A stretch of 64,000 nt of DNA from Bryum argenteum (GCA_037043015.1 CM073328.1:1103409-1167408); one strand, 5' to 3'. Shown: positions 47,721-59,435, counted from the stretch's first letter. Notes: generated by a model not told the origin, from the letters alone. Numbers and translations: made by a program.

Positions 47721-47775
47721 TGCTAAGATGTGAGCCACGAGCAGCGAGCAGCGAGCTACGAGCAGGCTCACGGAT
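47721..47775. repeat. GAGC-type minisatellite, inverted partner at 55.5 kb
   Basis: AAGATGTGAGCCACGAGCAG followed by short CGAGC repeats. The reverse complement of 55,452-55,566 starts with TTAGATGTGAGCCACGAGCC and has the same short-repeat character. Confidence 0.75.
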
Positions 47776-49060
47776 TTAACTTACTGGGGAAAAGAAGAAA
47801 AGAGTCTTGGCCAATAGTGCCTATGACCGTGGATTTTTGGAATGTAAATATTATTAATAGAAGATTCAGGTTATATTTAGGGAGACCAATTTTGAGTTTG
47901 AATTAATAAAAATAATATCACCTATTACCGTGGACAAATCTAAGAACATAAAACCCTAAATCCATTAACAAACCTTGATGGTCCAGTACAATTATGCTAG
48001 AAGTGTGCAAAAGAAAGGTGTGAAGCGATATATAATCAAATCCAATCAAATCAAATCAAATCTAACAACAAATGTCGGAAACGACGTTCAAACTCAAGAG
48101 ATGCTATAATCACTACTTGTACTATGTGATTTCGAGGACTCTGAATCTCCTAGTACAGCCTCTCTATCCATAAACACAAGGGCCCTTGGATCACGATTAA
48201 CGGCTCGACTAGGAACATATCTAACGACACCGGACTGAAACGCTTGTACGTGCTAAATCTTCAGCACACTCTGGAAGAATATATGCTTGAATCAGACTCG
48301 AGTGCGCACGACATATACATGACGACCAATCAGTTGGCAAGCTTTAATAGTAGCCCCTGTAATTAAAAAAAATGAAATTAGAAAGGAAAATGAGACTCAA
48401 CACGGAATGCGAGATGGTACAAATTGCAAAACTAATCAGTCAATGCTTACCTTATCCTGCCTTCCATACAATGGCATGCATTGTGATGCTGAGTGTCTTA
48501 TGATATTGCAATATTGCAGGTATTCGCGTCCCCCAGGGTGAGTGAAGTTTCATATCTCAAATTGGTGTTGGGAGCCCGCATGCACTTAGAAGTAGGACTT
48601 CGTAATCTCGTGTAGACTCAATGTCCCTCCGATAGTGCCGCAATCCAATCATCGATGTACAAGGATTATGACGTCGTGAATAAAAATGGGCCTAATCTTT
48701 GCATGATGCACACTCGTTTTCTTCTCATTTTATTGAGAAACGGTTGCATACATTGAGCATCCGCCATGACTATACCGAACCCACCCTTGAGTGATGGAAT
48801 CCTCTTATTTTACGAAATATGCAAGATACTATTCTCTAAAGTCATTGGTGTATGATTTTTGCTTAGATGAACTTTCAAACATGTGTAACATTGGGCCTCA
48901 ACGTGCAACTTCATCGAATAATGCATAGACTCACGTAGAAAATAGACCAGCTCATTATAGTCAATGGAACATTTTGTAGGTAGGTTTCCCCATGCATGCA
49001 CGCGCCCTGCGTGGTGGCCATGGCCGTGGTACATTAATTTGGTGAAAATTGAGATATTCA
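47776..49060. other. No intact gene; one orphan exon
   Basis: Apart from the lipid-transfer-protein-like last exon at about 48519-48546 and a short ATCAA microsatellite near 48,035-48,060, I see nothing coding. Confidence 0.5.
48519..48546 (+). pseudogene. Orphan last exon resembling the lipid-transfer protein gene
   Basis: ATTGCAGGTATTCGCGTCCC parallels the acceptor and last exon of the gene at 50.7 kb (GTTGCAGGTATTCGTGTTCC). Both encode GIRVP after the splice. No first exon is visible upstream, so it is probably the remnant of a tandem paralogue. Confidence 0.45.
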
Positions 49061-49089
49061 CAGAAGGTTAAATTTCATTTGAAAGCTTC

Positions 49090-49245
49090 TGTTCTTACAA
49101 GATGGAATTTGTACGTGCAATATTCTGTGTTCAGATTGTCACAATTGTTACTTTCATTCTTACAAGATGGTTTTCGTAGCTGCAATATTCTTTGTTCGGA
49201 TTGTCATCATTGTTGCTTTCATTCTTCAAGCATGGTTGCCGTGTA
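49090..49245. repeat. Three-copy 65-70-bp tandem repeat
   Basis: The unit begins TTCTTACAAGATGG and contains TGCAATATTCTTTGTTCGGA and TTGTTGCTTTCA. The third unit is partial. Confidence 0.85.
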
Positions 49246-49483
49246 GGTGGACATACATGAAAGTTGCGAAGTAGAATTTTTCTAGGATTTTAACACACAT
49301 AACTGTAATCAGAAAAGAGCATATGAGATGGCGGCTGACTTCAGTACCTCGCTGGTTGCTACAATGAATCATATTGCCAAGATTGAATATAGATACACCA
49401 TCTTCACATTCCCATGAATGTCCTTGCTTCATCATATTAATTATACACAATTAAATTTTCTCTTTTAACAATGGCAGAATCAA

Positions 49484-49556
49484 GTGAGATCTTGAAATTT
49501 GAGTTAAGTTAACTTCATGGCAGAATCAAGTGGGATCTTGTAATTTGAGTAAAGAT
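49484..49556. repeat. Two-copy 47-bp tandem repeat
   Basis: ATGGCAGAATCAAGTGAGAT followed by CTTGAAATTTGAGT occurs twice. Confidence 0.9.
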
Positions 49557-50265
49557 AACTAATGACATCAATAAGAACCTTTATTTATGCAACTTTTGTG
49601 TTTGTTGAATACATCCAAACGAGCTGTCCACATTAAGGGCATGTTCAACTTATTGCCACAGAGAAGCTGCCAAGGTGGATGAGAATCGATTGAGATGAAA
49701 GAAGATTAGAGAAGTCACCTTATATGCACATCACATTAGATACATACACGCCACTTTGAAGTTTAGTAAAGAACTTTCCTTGGAAAAGTCAAATGAGCCA
49801 AACATAAAATCAAAAACTTACCTTACGGATGTGACCTCCATTCTGTTATGTTGATGTCACTTCTATAGCAGCTCTGAAATGCAAACAATTTTGACGCCAG
49901 AAAGGGCGCTCGATTCCGAGTGAAGGCATCTGCGTTGAACTGTCAGTGGAGTAGCCGTGGTGGGTGAGAAACTGACTGCAGAGCTAAACTAAAGTCAACT
50001 AGCAAGAAATTTACGATAATCTAAGTGACAGCCTCAAGAGGAGGCGCATCAGCTGCTACTTCCCGACTGCCTTCATGGAGCCCAAAGTCAATGGAGATTA
50101 GTTGCACCCACTTCACCAATCCTCGATGCCCCTGCCATAGCTGCATTCTATGTAAGCTAGCGTCCTCACACCACTCATCCCCACAATCAGCACTCGCTCT
50201 GTTGCAGTGCACCACTTCCTCGTCTTAATTGTTTAGATATCCAACTGGTTTATCTGCAGTGCGTC
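49557..50265 (+). promoter_or_regulatory. Upstream region of the lipid-transfer protein gene
   Basis: No coding sequence with recognisable motifs. It presumably contains the promoter and 5' untranslated region. No TATA box can be assigned with confidence. Confidence 0.35.
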
Positions 50266-50711
50266 ATGAAGCTCCCGGTAGCCGTGGCGCTGTGTGTGGT
50301 GATGCTGGTGGCGTCGGACTTGACGTCCACGGCCGAAGCGGCAGGCTGCGACATCATCCAGTTGGTGCCCTGCATGGCAGCCAGCAAGAATGCGGCCGTG
50401 ATGCCGTCCAAGCAGTGCTGCACGAATGTGGCCAAGATGGGGCAGGGCAGCGCCGGAGCCAAGTGTTTGTGCTCTCTGGTGGGCAGCACGGTGGCGAGGA
50501 GGCAGGGCGTGGTGCCTCGTATTGCACTCGGAATCCCTCAGAAGTGCCGCATCGCCGTCCCCAAGGGCTTCGTTTGCCAAGGTACGTGCGCTCCCACTAT
50601 TTATGACTGCCATTCTGATCCATCATAATTACAGTGAACGTTGACGCACAAGTGCCTTCATTTCCTGATCCTGTGAAGAAAATGTGTGTTGCAGGTATTC
50701 GTGTTCCCTGA
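50266..50711 (+). CDS. Non-specific lipid-transfer protein
   Basis: Secreted small lipid-binding protein of the eight-cysteine class. Two exons, 50266-50581 and 50695-50711, joined in phase (CAA G/GT ATT), give 110 residues ending GIRVP. The start ATG is followed by a signal peptide (MKLPVAVALCVVMLVASDLT, cleavage likely after STAEA). The mature part has all eight cysteines in the family order C, C, CC, CxC, C, C at residues 28, 36, 51-52, 67/69, 94 and 104, with spacings 7, 14, 14, 1, 24 and 9. The intron just after the last Cys and the short tail without a hydrophobic end argue against a GPI-anchored form and fit the short LTPd-like group of early land plants. Such proteins carry acyl lipids in cuticle and wall formation or defence. 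The codons are GC-rich compared with the flanks. Confidence 0.93.
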
Positions 50712-51242
50712 AGCTGAACGGAGTCTCGCTTCAACACCTCAAGCTAGCCTCGGTTAATTATGGCCGTGACGGAGTATTGTCGATTCGCAGAGTAGTTCAC
50801 ATTTGCAACTGAATAGTTCCAGACATTGCTGAGATGTATTCGAGAGCACAGTTTACTAACTGATGTACTTGCATTATTTTCCATTCAATGAGCACACACC
50901 TTGAATCATCCAGTCAGCTTCACAATGGCCTTCACTTTCCTGTAATTACACTGCCATTCTTGCTTGACGTTTGGACCGCAGTTATTGCATTTGTTACTCT
51001 ATAAGTACTCCCGGAAAGGGATTTTATAAACATGTTAGATGTAGTCATCAGTCATGTGGAGTGAATCACATGGTCCTTCATTCAGAAGACTTACATTTCC
51101 CCTCTACTTCGTGACTTAGGGGACTCAATCAAGCCCTAAACGGCACAGTACAAGCTCGATCTGACTTCTAGCTCCATGGATCGGCCACTAGCTCGATTCT
51201 CAACTGCTATCCTCAGACACGTAATCAGGCAGTTTTTGGATT
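50712..51242. other. 3' flank of the lipid-transfer protein gene
   Basis: No gene. It includes the likely 3' untranslated region (a pyrimidine-rich stretch near 50,925-50,960). Confidence 0.4.
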
Positions 51243-51880
51243 CTAGCACACAAGCTTCCGACGCTTCCTCTTCATAACTTCTTCGGATTCTCCAGCGTGG
51301 TTAAAGGATCTCATGTCCGAATTTGCATTGTGGGAGTCCATGTTCGGAGCCTGTGGCATCGGCATCGCAAGGACCAGTTGCTCTGAACCACTGCGGTCAA
51401 GTTCTGTATCTTCCTCGCCATTGCTAAAGCTGAATTCAGAGTACTCCGACCCTGCGAAGTCGAACTCTGGTAAGTCGACGTTTAGCAAATCATCTCCCGT
51501 AACTTCAAAGTCGCCGAGTATTAGGACCTTGGGCTCACTGCACGGACGGAATCGGCGCCTCCATCTTCTACGTAAGATAGCATCATAGTCGTCGTCAGGA
51601 CCTCGGAATTACTATGTCCGGATCCTGCACCACTAACTGCCAGGGCATTGAGGCCGCAGCAAGTATCAAGGGCAGCCGATTCATTCGCGTTCAAAAGCAT
51701 GGGTAAGTATTTCAGATCCTGAGCGGGGAGGTCGAAACCTGCCAGTCGGTATAAGGTATTACTGTGATCGACAACATATAGAGTGACCAGAGCTTCGTTG
51801 CAGAACGGTTCATGCAGATGAAATTCGCTCGAGGTAGTAAGCTGATACGGTACTCATCACTCGCAATACACCGATGCATT
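51243..51880 (-). pseudogene. Broken unidentified gene with basic C-terminus
   Basis: On the minus strand a reading frame from about 51,825 (HLHEPFCNEALVTLYVVDHS, LAGFDLPAQDLKYLPMLLNA, AALDTCCGLNALAVSGAGSG) shifts by one base near 51,600. It continues as PDDDYDAILRRRWRRRFRPC, EPKVLILGDFEVTGDDLLNV, LPEFDFAGSEYSEFSFSNGE and ends MKRKRRKLVC with a stop at 51243. The acidic middle and KRKRRK tail suggest a nuclear protein. The upstream part decays into several frames near 51,830-51,940. I do not recognise the family. The C-terminal 120 codons are open, so an intact expressed version elsewhere is likely. Confidence 0.5.
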
Positions 51881-52070
51881 GGACTTCTGGTCACCTTTTG
51901 CGAAGCAGTGCCAGAACAGGAGGCTATGGAACATTTCAATCAGACAGGAAATTGTGAGTTGAAAGAAGAGCAACACGAATCCGCAATTAAGAGCTGGGTT
52001 TCTGGATGTTAAGTTCGTTCATATCATCATCCGAAGAAAAAAAAAACGCCGACTCCTTCCGCCCTGGCGG

Positions 52071-52740
52071 CCCACTGTCGGAGCAGACAGTGGGTGTGCG
52101 GCCTCACTCCCGGCAGTGGCGTAGCTCTCTTCGCAAACACCCTCTGCAAGCACTCCTTGTACCTCTTCGCTCCATATCACCGGACGCACCCCACGCGCGA
52201 GAATAGATCTAAGGAAAAAAAATGCGAGAATAGATCTGAGGAAAAAAATAAAGCCCTCCTTCCGTCCTCGCGGCCCACTGTCGGAGCAGACAGTGGGTGT
52301 GCGGACTCAGAAGGATGCGATTTAACCTAGATGGCTAGATGTAACCTTGCCCCTACACGCGAGAATAGACCAAAGTAAAAAAAAACCCCTCCTTCTGCCC
52401 TTGCGGCCCACTGTCGGAGCAGACAGTGGGTGTGCGGACTCAGAAGGATGCGATGTAACTTAGATGTAACCTTGCCCCCACGCGCGAGAATAGATCTAAG
52501 GAAAAAAAAATAAAACCCTCCCACCCTCGCGGCCCACTGTCGGAGCAGATAGTGGGTGTGCGGACTCAGAAGGATGCGATGTAACCTAGATGTAACCTTG
52601 CCCCCACGCGCGAGAATAGATCTAAGGAAAAAAAAACCTCCTTCCGCCCTCGCGGCCCACTGTCGGAGCAGACAGTGGGTGTGCAGCCTCACTCCCGGCA
52701 GTGGCATTGCTCTCTTCTCCCGTGCAAACACCCTCTATGA
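52071..52740. repeat. Tandem repeat with five conserved hairpins
   Basis: Units of about 115-200 bp, each containing a perfect or near-perfect hairpin of CCCACTGTC, a loop GGAGCA and GACAGTGGG: 52071-52094, 52274-52297, 52407-52430, 52533-52556 (one mismatch) and 52656-52679. Also repeated are GGACTCAGAAGGATGCGATG, CTTGCCCC, CGCGAGAATAGATCTAAGG and A-runs. The first and last units end in a shared CCTCACTCCCGGCAGTGGC. The array lies directly upstream of the MULE-like coding region. Confidence 0.93.
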
Positions 52741-52746
52741 TCCCCC

Positions 52747-54937
52747 ATGGAGGGGATTATCGACCTCAAGAAGAATCCCCACTTCAAGTTCGTGCACGAG
52801 AATAGGTTTCCGGGACAATGTGACGACAAGGTGTTCATTTTCAAGATGTCTGTGGACCTGGAAGGGAGTGGGGTGGACCTCGTGAAGCGGCGGGAGGAAA
52901 CCTCCAAGATGCATGGATTATGTTTGACAATGTCAAACGAGTGGACGACATTGGCATGCCACGTTTACGACATTGCTTACTGCAAGGTAATGACAATTGC
53001 CTGCTGCGATATGCAATCTGAACTTCTGAAGATGCGGTTGCTCAAACTCACTTTTGGGAGAACCTTAACAAGGATATGGCTGAGAATGGCGTCCTGAATG
53101 TCAACTTCAAAGGATTCATGGCGGATAGTGCCCAAGCAAATTGGATTGCGGTTGGGAAGGTGTACATATGGATGAGGTAAACCCGATGAGCCTATGGAGG
53201 GTCGTGAATGTACCTGCTTTCATCATTGGTCTGCAAACCTTGATAAATATACCACAAAGTACATCAAACCAGAGTTGCAATATCAACATGTGCAAGCAAC
53301 TTTGCCGTGATTATAGAGATGCGAAGACCCAAAGGGAGGCTGACGAGAAATACCATGCAATTCGTGCATGGTGGGCTACCTCTCGCGCTGCAAGAGAAGA
53401 ATGTTTGGCATCTTTATCAGAATGGTTGGGTTTTTGGCACCATTGATATAGGCAATGGGGCGGCCAAATGATATTGGTGAGTTCAATTTCTTTTCTCCAT
53501 GTTCTTTCTTCTAACAAAAACGACACATAGTCACTTGAATATGACACTCACAAATCAATTGGATTTGCAGGATTTGACATTGGAACAACGTGCACACATG
53601 CCTTCATGTAATCTAGCAGAGTCCGTCCATCACAAGTGGTTGATGCAGTCCAGCAATACCATGGAGTGCATTTATGAAGGAAGAATGGACGACATGGTTT
53701 GAGCGTTTATGCAGATCACCAACTATCATGAATGGCTCAAAGGTGGACAAGGAGGGAAGGGCCCTAACAAAGCAGCTCTGATGCTAAGGGCAGCAACAAA
53801 CAGCGGTGATCCTAAACTCATTGCCGCTGCCATGAAGTCATTCTCCGGGTCGGGGATCTCTAAATCATCCAATTATTCTTGAAGGGGCTGAGATTTTTGG
53901 TTCCACAAAAAGGAAGCTCTATTTACCGGGCGGGTCCGAGTTCGATTCACATCGCCCGGATAAGGTAAACTACTCTATTCCCAAGCCAAACACTAGATCA
54001 ACTAAGCAATGAATTGATGAGTCTCTCAAAAGCCCCCAATACCATGTTCCTCACACCACAAGGGTGATGGAGTCGAACTATGATCCCAAGCAATGGCACA
54101 TTGCTCGACTTCCCAAGTCTTCGGGGAGGCAGTGTCAAGCGCTTCAAGCCATATCAAGGGAGGCGTGCAGAACCAAGATTTCACAAGGGGCACATGGCAC
54201 TTTGGACAGCACCAACCTACGCAGACATGTTCAAAGAAAGATGTTAGGAAGGGTCGCAATGTTGAAGCCGAGTTCTTTTTCTGCCCAAACCACATTCATC
54301 GTTGTGTTACGGGTAGCAAAAGGCCATTTGTTTTGGAATGGCCCATCGTCCCTCTATTTTGGCGCGTAAAGTTTGGAACCAATTTGACACGGGAAGAGGT
54401 TCTGAAGCTCAAAGATGTCGGGTTCCAGTTACTACAGCAAGAAGCATTGTCACCCCGGCAAAAGTTCCAATCTCAGGTGAATATTCCTATACCACGTTTG
54501 CAATTCCATGCTCCCGACCACATGGATGCTCATCCATTACCAGGTTCGGAAAGAAGTGTTGTCGAAGTCCAGATGCCTCTAGCGCCGATCACAAGAATAG
54601 AGGGATGAGTAGGGGCCACATGAACGGATACTACATCACGGGCGTGACCGTGGTTCCGTATCCGGGGTGTGGTGTGGTCATCACCATTGTCAATGACAAA
54701 GACAAGGCATACCTTGTTTCAGTGTGCACTATTCCACAATGTACTTGTGAAGACTTTGTAGGTATGAGCTCTAAGGCAGCGAGTAGAAAGTGGGTGCCTT
54801 GCAAGCACCTTTATTATGTTTTTCGATACTTATGTAAGATGAACTATAAGACAGAGAAGTTCATTCACCATCCTACATATTCCTACAACAAGGTCATGCA
54901 AATTCTAGAATTTGCTAGAGTTGTAGAGAAAGAGTGA
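52747..54937 (+). pseudogene. MULE-like transposase pseudogene with SWIM zinc finger
   Basis: Decayed transposase. The first part (frame from 52747) reads NPHFKFVHENRFPGQCDDKV and MHGLCLTMSNEWTTLACHVY. After a shift near 53,015 come THFWENLNKDMAENGVLNVN and FKGFMADSAQANWIAV, then CFHHWSANLDKYTTKYIKPE, then DAKTQREADEKYHAIRAWWA. Later pieces are MPSCNLAESVHHKWL, ITNYHEWLKGGQGGKGPNKA and FGTNLTREEVLKLKDVGFQL. The C-terminal frame (54,608-54,937) contains CTIPQCTCEDFVG followed by WVPCKHLYYVFRYLC, a SWIM zinc finger (CxC...CxH) as in Mutator-like and FAR1-type proteins. The Asp of MADSAQ and the Cys/His of CFHHW fit the DDE core of MULEs. Several frameshifts and stops make it inactive. Confidence 0.8.
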
Positions 54938-55451
54938 ATCTTTCAAACTACTGCAAGCCTATTCTGCAAGTTGATATATATAGACCTTAAAGTAGCATTA
55001 TAGTGAGGGCAACAATTTTGGTTATTATTCTATTCAATTAATGACTGCAGAAATTGGCAAGTATTTCATCTTATGTCTTAACATGGTTTTGATATATTTG
55101 ATATACTTGAGAACTACCTCTATGTATGAAATCTTCAATATATCGTCATTCCCCGAGCTTGTTATATATGATATACTATAACCACAGTAGTTTCTTGAAG
55201 ATCCATCTATTCTCTTATGTGTAGCATATTCACCATTATGCACTTATTTGTTTTAAGAGTTTTTTATTTCATTTTTTTCCCCATACCCTATGTGTCCTCT
55301 GTTTCTCTACTTGTATTTGCGTATTTCTTCGACAAAGGATTTCAATATTCCACGCTTATAGGCCCCCTTTCTCACAGACTAATTTCTCGTTTCAATTTCT
55401 ACAAAGTCGTTCATTTCTCACTACTTTAAGGGAACTTACGAACAATTTCCA
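54938..55451. other. AT-rich DNA, nothing recognised
   Basis: No gene or clear repeat. Confidence 0.5.
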
Positions 55452-55566
55452 TGTGAACAGTGACTTGCTCACATGTTCGTGCTCGTTGCTCACATGTTCT
55501 TGCTTGTCGCTCACATGTTCCCGCTCGTTGCTCGTGGCTCGTGGCTCGTGGCTCACATCTAAGCAA
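55452..55566. repeat. GCTCACATGTTC/GCTCGTG minisatellite
   Basis: Three units of about 28-30 bp (TGCTCGTTGCTCACATGTTC type), then three copies of GTGGCTC. It is the inverted partner of the shorter array at 47,721. Confidence 0.9.
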
Positions 55567-55997
55567 CATCCATCAAAATTATAGGCCAAATCTCTTACAC
55601 AAACACTTGTACTGTACATGTGCTCAAAGTAAAAAATATACCTTAGAAGATTGAAGTGTCATTGCAGTACATGCAACCCTATATCATAATTCCATAGAGA
55701 GCTTTAATTTTTTAATATGTCCATAACTCCATAAGCACAAACGAGGCGAGAGTTTTTTTTCAAGTGTTCAATAGGGAAAAATGTGAGCGATTGAAATTTA
55801 AGTATTGCCTACAAGCAGACAATAGCTCAAAAAATTTTAAATTTATGGAGGGAAGGATGGGATCAATTGCGAGTATTGGACCACAATTTCCTCATTTACT
55901 TCAACTATTACTTCATGAACTCAGGAAGAACTTATCCATATGTATCATAAGAAGTCATTGAAGGCTTTTCTGTATAGTCTTCCTCTTGAATGTACTT
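55567..55997. other. No gene recognised
   Basis: AT-rich. The frame at 55,764-55,961 has no motif. Confidence 0.45.
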
Positions 55998-57169
55998 ATC
56001 ACTAAGACGTTGGAGTTTTTGGAGATTTTTTGATTACATTCCCGAGTATTTGGCAATTGGAGACATTCCTTGAAAATGGAACTACAAATAGGGGTAGTAC
56101 TAGGGGTAATTGGGTGATGGGCACATGTGTCTGTAAACCACCGCGATTAGGATCATCTCCTATTTTGGAACCAATTATTTGAAGCGATCCTTAAATTGTA
56201 GGTAAGAATTGTGTAACAAGGACAAGGTTGTCTTACGTGACACACTTTCCGTAATCTAAGTTGTTGTATTCAATAAAACTCATCATGTTATGGTAAAAGT
56301 TGTCAAGCACGCAAGTCGCTTGTCCCCCCAATTAAGCTCTCGCCCACCTCATGTGGTCAAAGGGCTCTTGACTTTTAGTTGAGGTTAAAAAACCAAGACG
56401 TAGTCAGGGTTTAGATGAAAACTTAACAAATTGGCCGCCACATAAGCGCCACGTCGGACTGATCACAGGGCCGGTACAAATGGGAGGCGCGGGTTTTTCT
56501 AAGGTAGAGCAGCCTCGCCACTAAAGACAGGACAATGAGCGGCTTGCACCTCACTACCCGCCCTCGGTCCCTACCCGCTCCATTGACCTTCTCTGATTCT
56601 CGTCCCTCCCAGGGGGACACATCCCCGCTCCCTGGATGCGCGGCGTGTGCCTGCAGCGATGGGACGCAACTCCCCTCCACTTTGCCACCAATTAGTTGTA
56701 TGGAATATGGCTCCAATTGAGGGCTTGAGGCTTGCACACAAGTTGTCAAACCGGACAGGCACGCTGCCTGCCCCCCCCGATTGAGCTCTCGCTCGCCCAA
56801 TAGGGTTAAACTGTTGTTGACTTTTACTTTACCTAGGTAAAAAAACAAGGACGTGGCAAGGATTTGGGTGAAAACTAAGCCACTTTGTGAGCCGCTTAAA
56901 CGGCTCAATAGCCTTTAATTGCTAAATCGTGCGTATTTAGACTGTATATGAAAATAATTGAGATAACTACCTAATTTCTAGCCTAATTAGGCCGAATTGT
57001 TGCAATATAATACCTCATCTAATTTTTAGAGTGCTCAAAGCTCTTATTTATGTTTATATAGTCTATTTTGTAAGTGCAGCCACTCTAATTCCTTGCTGCA
57101 GTATTTATTAGATAGGTTACGTTTAAGTTTCCCTATCCACACTATTTCTACAGACCTCACTAACTGTGC

Positions 57170-57290
57170 GCAGCCCATACTAATTCCCTCTTGGCCACAC
57201 TAATTCTTGCCCATACTAATTCCCTCTTGGCCACACTAATTCTTGGCCACACTAATCCCTGGCCACACTATTTAACATCCGCCCACACTA
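57170..57290. repeat. CACACTAATTC minisatellite
   Basis: Irregular tandem units of GGCCACACTAATTCTTGG and CCCATACTAATTCCCTCTTG. Confidence 0.8.
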
Positions 57291-57475
57291 TACGGGCCGG
57301 CGACCGCACTAATTTCCATGATTCTTCTTCTGTAATAATTCTGCCGGCAGCCTCACTGATTGAGGTGACCGGGTCTCTAAATTTGAAGATATAAGGAAGA
57401 AAATCCTCCCTTCTTAGCGTGTTAGTTTCAATGTGGTATTCAATTTAGAGTTCTTTTTTGTGAAGTAGAAGTTTC

Positions 57476-57840
57476 ATGATCAGGGAGCTGAAAGTTCCAG
57501 GAGTCGATGCTGCGTGCCGATCGGTGTGTTTTCTTGAGAGACGGGTTTCACCGTGCAGCGTTGCTCAGCTGAAGGACAACGTGGTGAGCAAGGGTATGAT
57601 CAAGTTCGTGACGAAATTGAACGAGAGCATCGTCGATGTAGAAGGCGCTGCTGAGGGAGTCGGCGCAGAAAGAGCTGCTGAGGGAGTCGGCGCAGCTGTT
57701 CGTACATTGGCTACGGAGTGCAGAGCCAGAACCCCGGAGTGTCGCAGGTGGCCCGGCGTTGTTCACGCTGACATCAAGGACTAGGTGCTGGAGAAGGGCT
57801 TCTGCATCGACCTGATCCAGAGCAAGTTCCGTATTTAAAC
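57476..57840 (+). pseudogene. Open frame inside the hAT-type element, possible captured gene piece
   Basis: The frame 57476-57783 encodes RELKVPGVDAACRSVCFLER and QLKDNVVSKGMIKFVTKLNE, then a 30-bp tandem duplication (AAEGVGAE, AAEGVGAA at about 57,645-57,705). After a stop it reads on in frame as VLEKGFCIDLIQSKFRI. It is more GC-rich than the rest of the element. I do not recognise the source. Confidence 0.3.
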
Positions 57841-59396
57841 GTTCAGCTTCAAATTTTGTTAAGGCGGATGCCACGCAGATGCATGGCTTGCCAGAGCTTC
57901 GTACTCTTTACATACTAGAATAAGTTCGGCAGTTAATATCGACATTTTGTAGCTAGCTAGCACTGGCAGCTTTTGTAGCTGTTGACAGAACCTAGACACT
58001 GCAACTAGAGTTCGTATTTGATTCTATTTGACGATGTTATGTGCCTAAAGCCAGAGACAAAGTTCTCACTGCTTTTTGAGTCATTGGCTTTCACCAAGGT
58101 GAATGTCTATTATATGGTCTAGACTGGATTGAGGCTTCCGTTCGATTTTAGAATAGAGTTTTGCACTCTGGAGCCCGTGCAATTTTTGGGCTCACACACT
58201 TGGCTGCCACTTATAGGACACGTGGGACGCCATATAGACTTTTTACTTCAAAGTTTGTTACCGACAAAAAATTACTCACCCCCTACAATCAAGGTGGGCA
58301 AGCACGCCTGCCTGTCCGGGACAACTAGTCCACCCGGTTTGCACGCCTGATCACCTAAGCGCGCCTGGTTTGACAACCTTGCTTGCACAGTAGTTATTAA
58401 CTTACTACACATTCGACTAATACAAGAGAATTATTCTCCTGACATATTTAAATGTATCAGATTGGTTTATTGAGTTATGAAAGTAAGATTGTATAAAACG
58501 ATCATGGTGTATTCTTGAAGTTGTGAAATAACAATAAATATTTATTAAAAGAAAAAATTGCGTGCCTGAGGCAAAGCGGGCTTCAAGCAGAGTGGAAATA
58601 TGGAATTGACAGCAAAGAGGAGGAGAGCTATACTCCACTGGTGCAGGCGCACCAAGAAAGCGGGGTTGTGTCCGCATGGCAGCGACAAGAATCGGAACAG
58701 GCTAACAGAGCGGGCAGGGAGCCAGGGACCGAGGGCGAGCAGTGAAGCGCGGGTCCCTAAGTCCCTTATAGTCCCGCTAGCCCTAAGAAACGAGGGCAGA
58801 GCGGATTCCTCCATGAACTAGGTCATTTGCTTTGCCCCTCCAGAAATCCGCCCTGCCCCTCTAGTATCCCACCATGCTTCTTCAAGAACCCCCCCGTTCC
58901 CTCGAGGAACCCACTCTGCCCCTCTTGGGACTCGCCACGCCCCGCAAGAACCCGCCTTGCTAACAAAGAATCTACCCTCCTCCTCCAGAAACCCGCCCTG
59001 CCGACAACAGATCCACCTTGCCCCTCTAGGAATTTGCCATGCAGACAAGAATGTGCCTTGTTCCAAAGTATGCCCGCCTTACATTGCTGGCACTCGTCCG
59101 AAGACCATCCGCATCTGCCATACCCCTTGGCATCCGCCCTGACGCCACGGTGGACTGACACGTCACAGTCATCATGCATAATTTTACACTGCAAAAATGT
59201 ATTATCCACAAAAAATTACATGCCTCTTAGTCACAATCAAGGACGGCAGGCACGCCCGCCCGCTTGAAACAACTTGTCCAAATGCCCAATATACCCTCCT
59301 CGTCACCTCAACACGCCCGAGGTGACAACCCTGACTATAGTAACTCTTCTACATGTACAAGACATAAAACCTGAAATGAAATTTTATTTAAAAATA

Positions 59397-59435
<39 letters not shown>

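Larger units (their letters stand above)
56739..58381 (-). mobile_element. hAT-type non-autonomous element nested in the outer one
   Basis: 1,643 bp with terminal inverted repeats CAAGTTGTCAAACC and GGTTTGACAACCTTG, and a perfect 8-bp target duplication CTTGCACA (56731-56738 and 58382-58389). The 8-bp duplication and CA...TG ends are typical of the hAT superfamily. It carries no transposase but includes an open frame at 57476-57783 and a minisatellite at 57,170-57,290. Confidence 0.85.
56295..59333 (-). mobile_element. Old hAT-type element, outer insertion
   Basis: It lies between two points that are contiguous in the other duplication copy (38,045). Its ends, AAAAGTTGTCAAGC and GGTGACAACCCTG, are degenerate forms of the CAAGGTTGTCA terminal repeat seen in the two younger elements. 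The flanking octamers GTTATGGT and ACTATAGT match at five of eight bases. The left end resembles the inverted right half of the 343-bp element and the right end its left half. No transposase was recognised. A 24-bp CCCGCCCTGCCCCTCTAGGA-type minisatellite lies at 58,840-59,060. Confidence 0.6.

Noticed and set aside
50229..50613. Alternative frames over the lipid-transfer gene
   Set aside because: Only the frame from 50266 gives a signal peptide and the eight-cysteine pattern.
58600..59267. Several overlapping Pro/Arg-rich frames
   Set aside because: They come from a CCCGCCCTGCCCCTCT-type minisatellite inside the outer hAT-type element, not from a gene.
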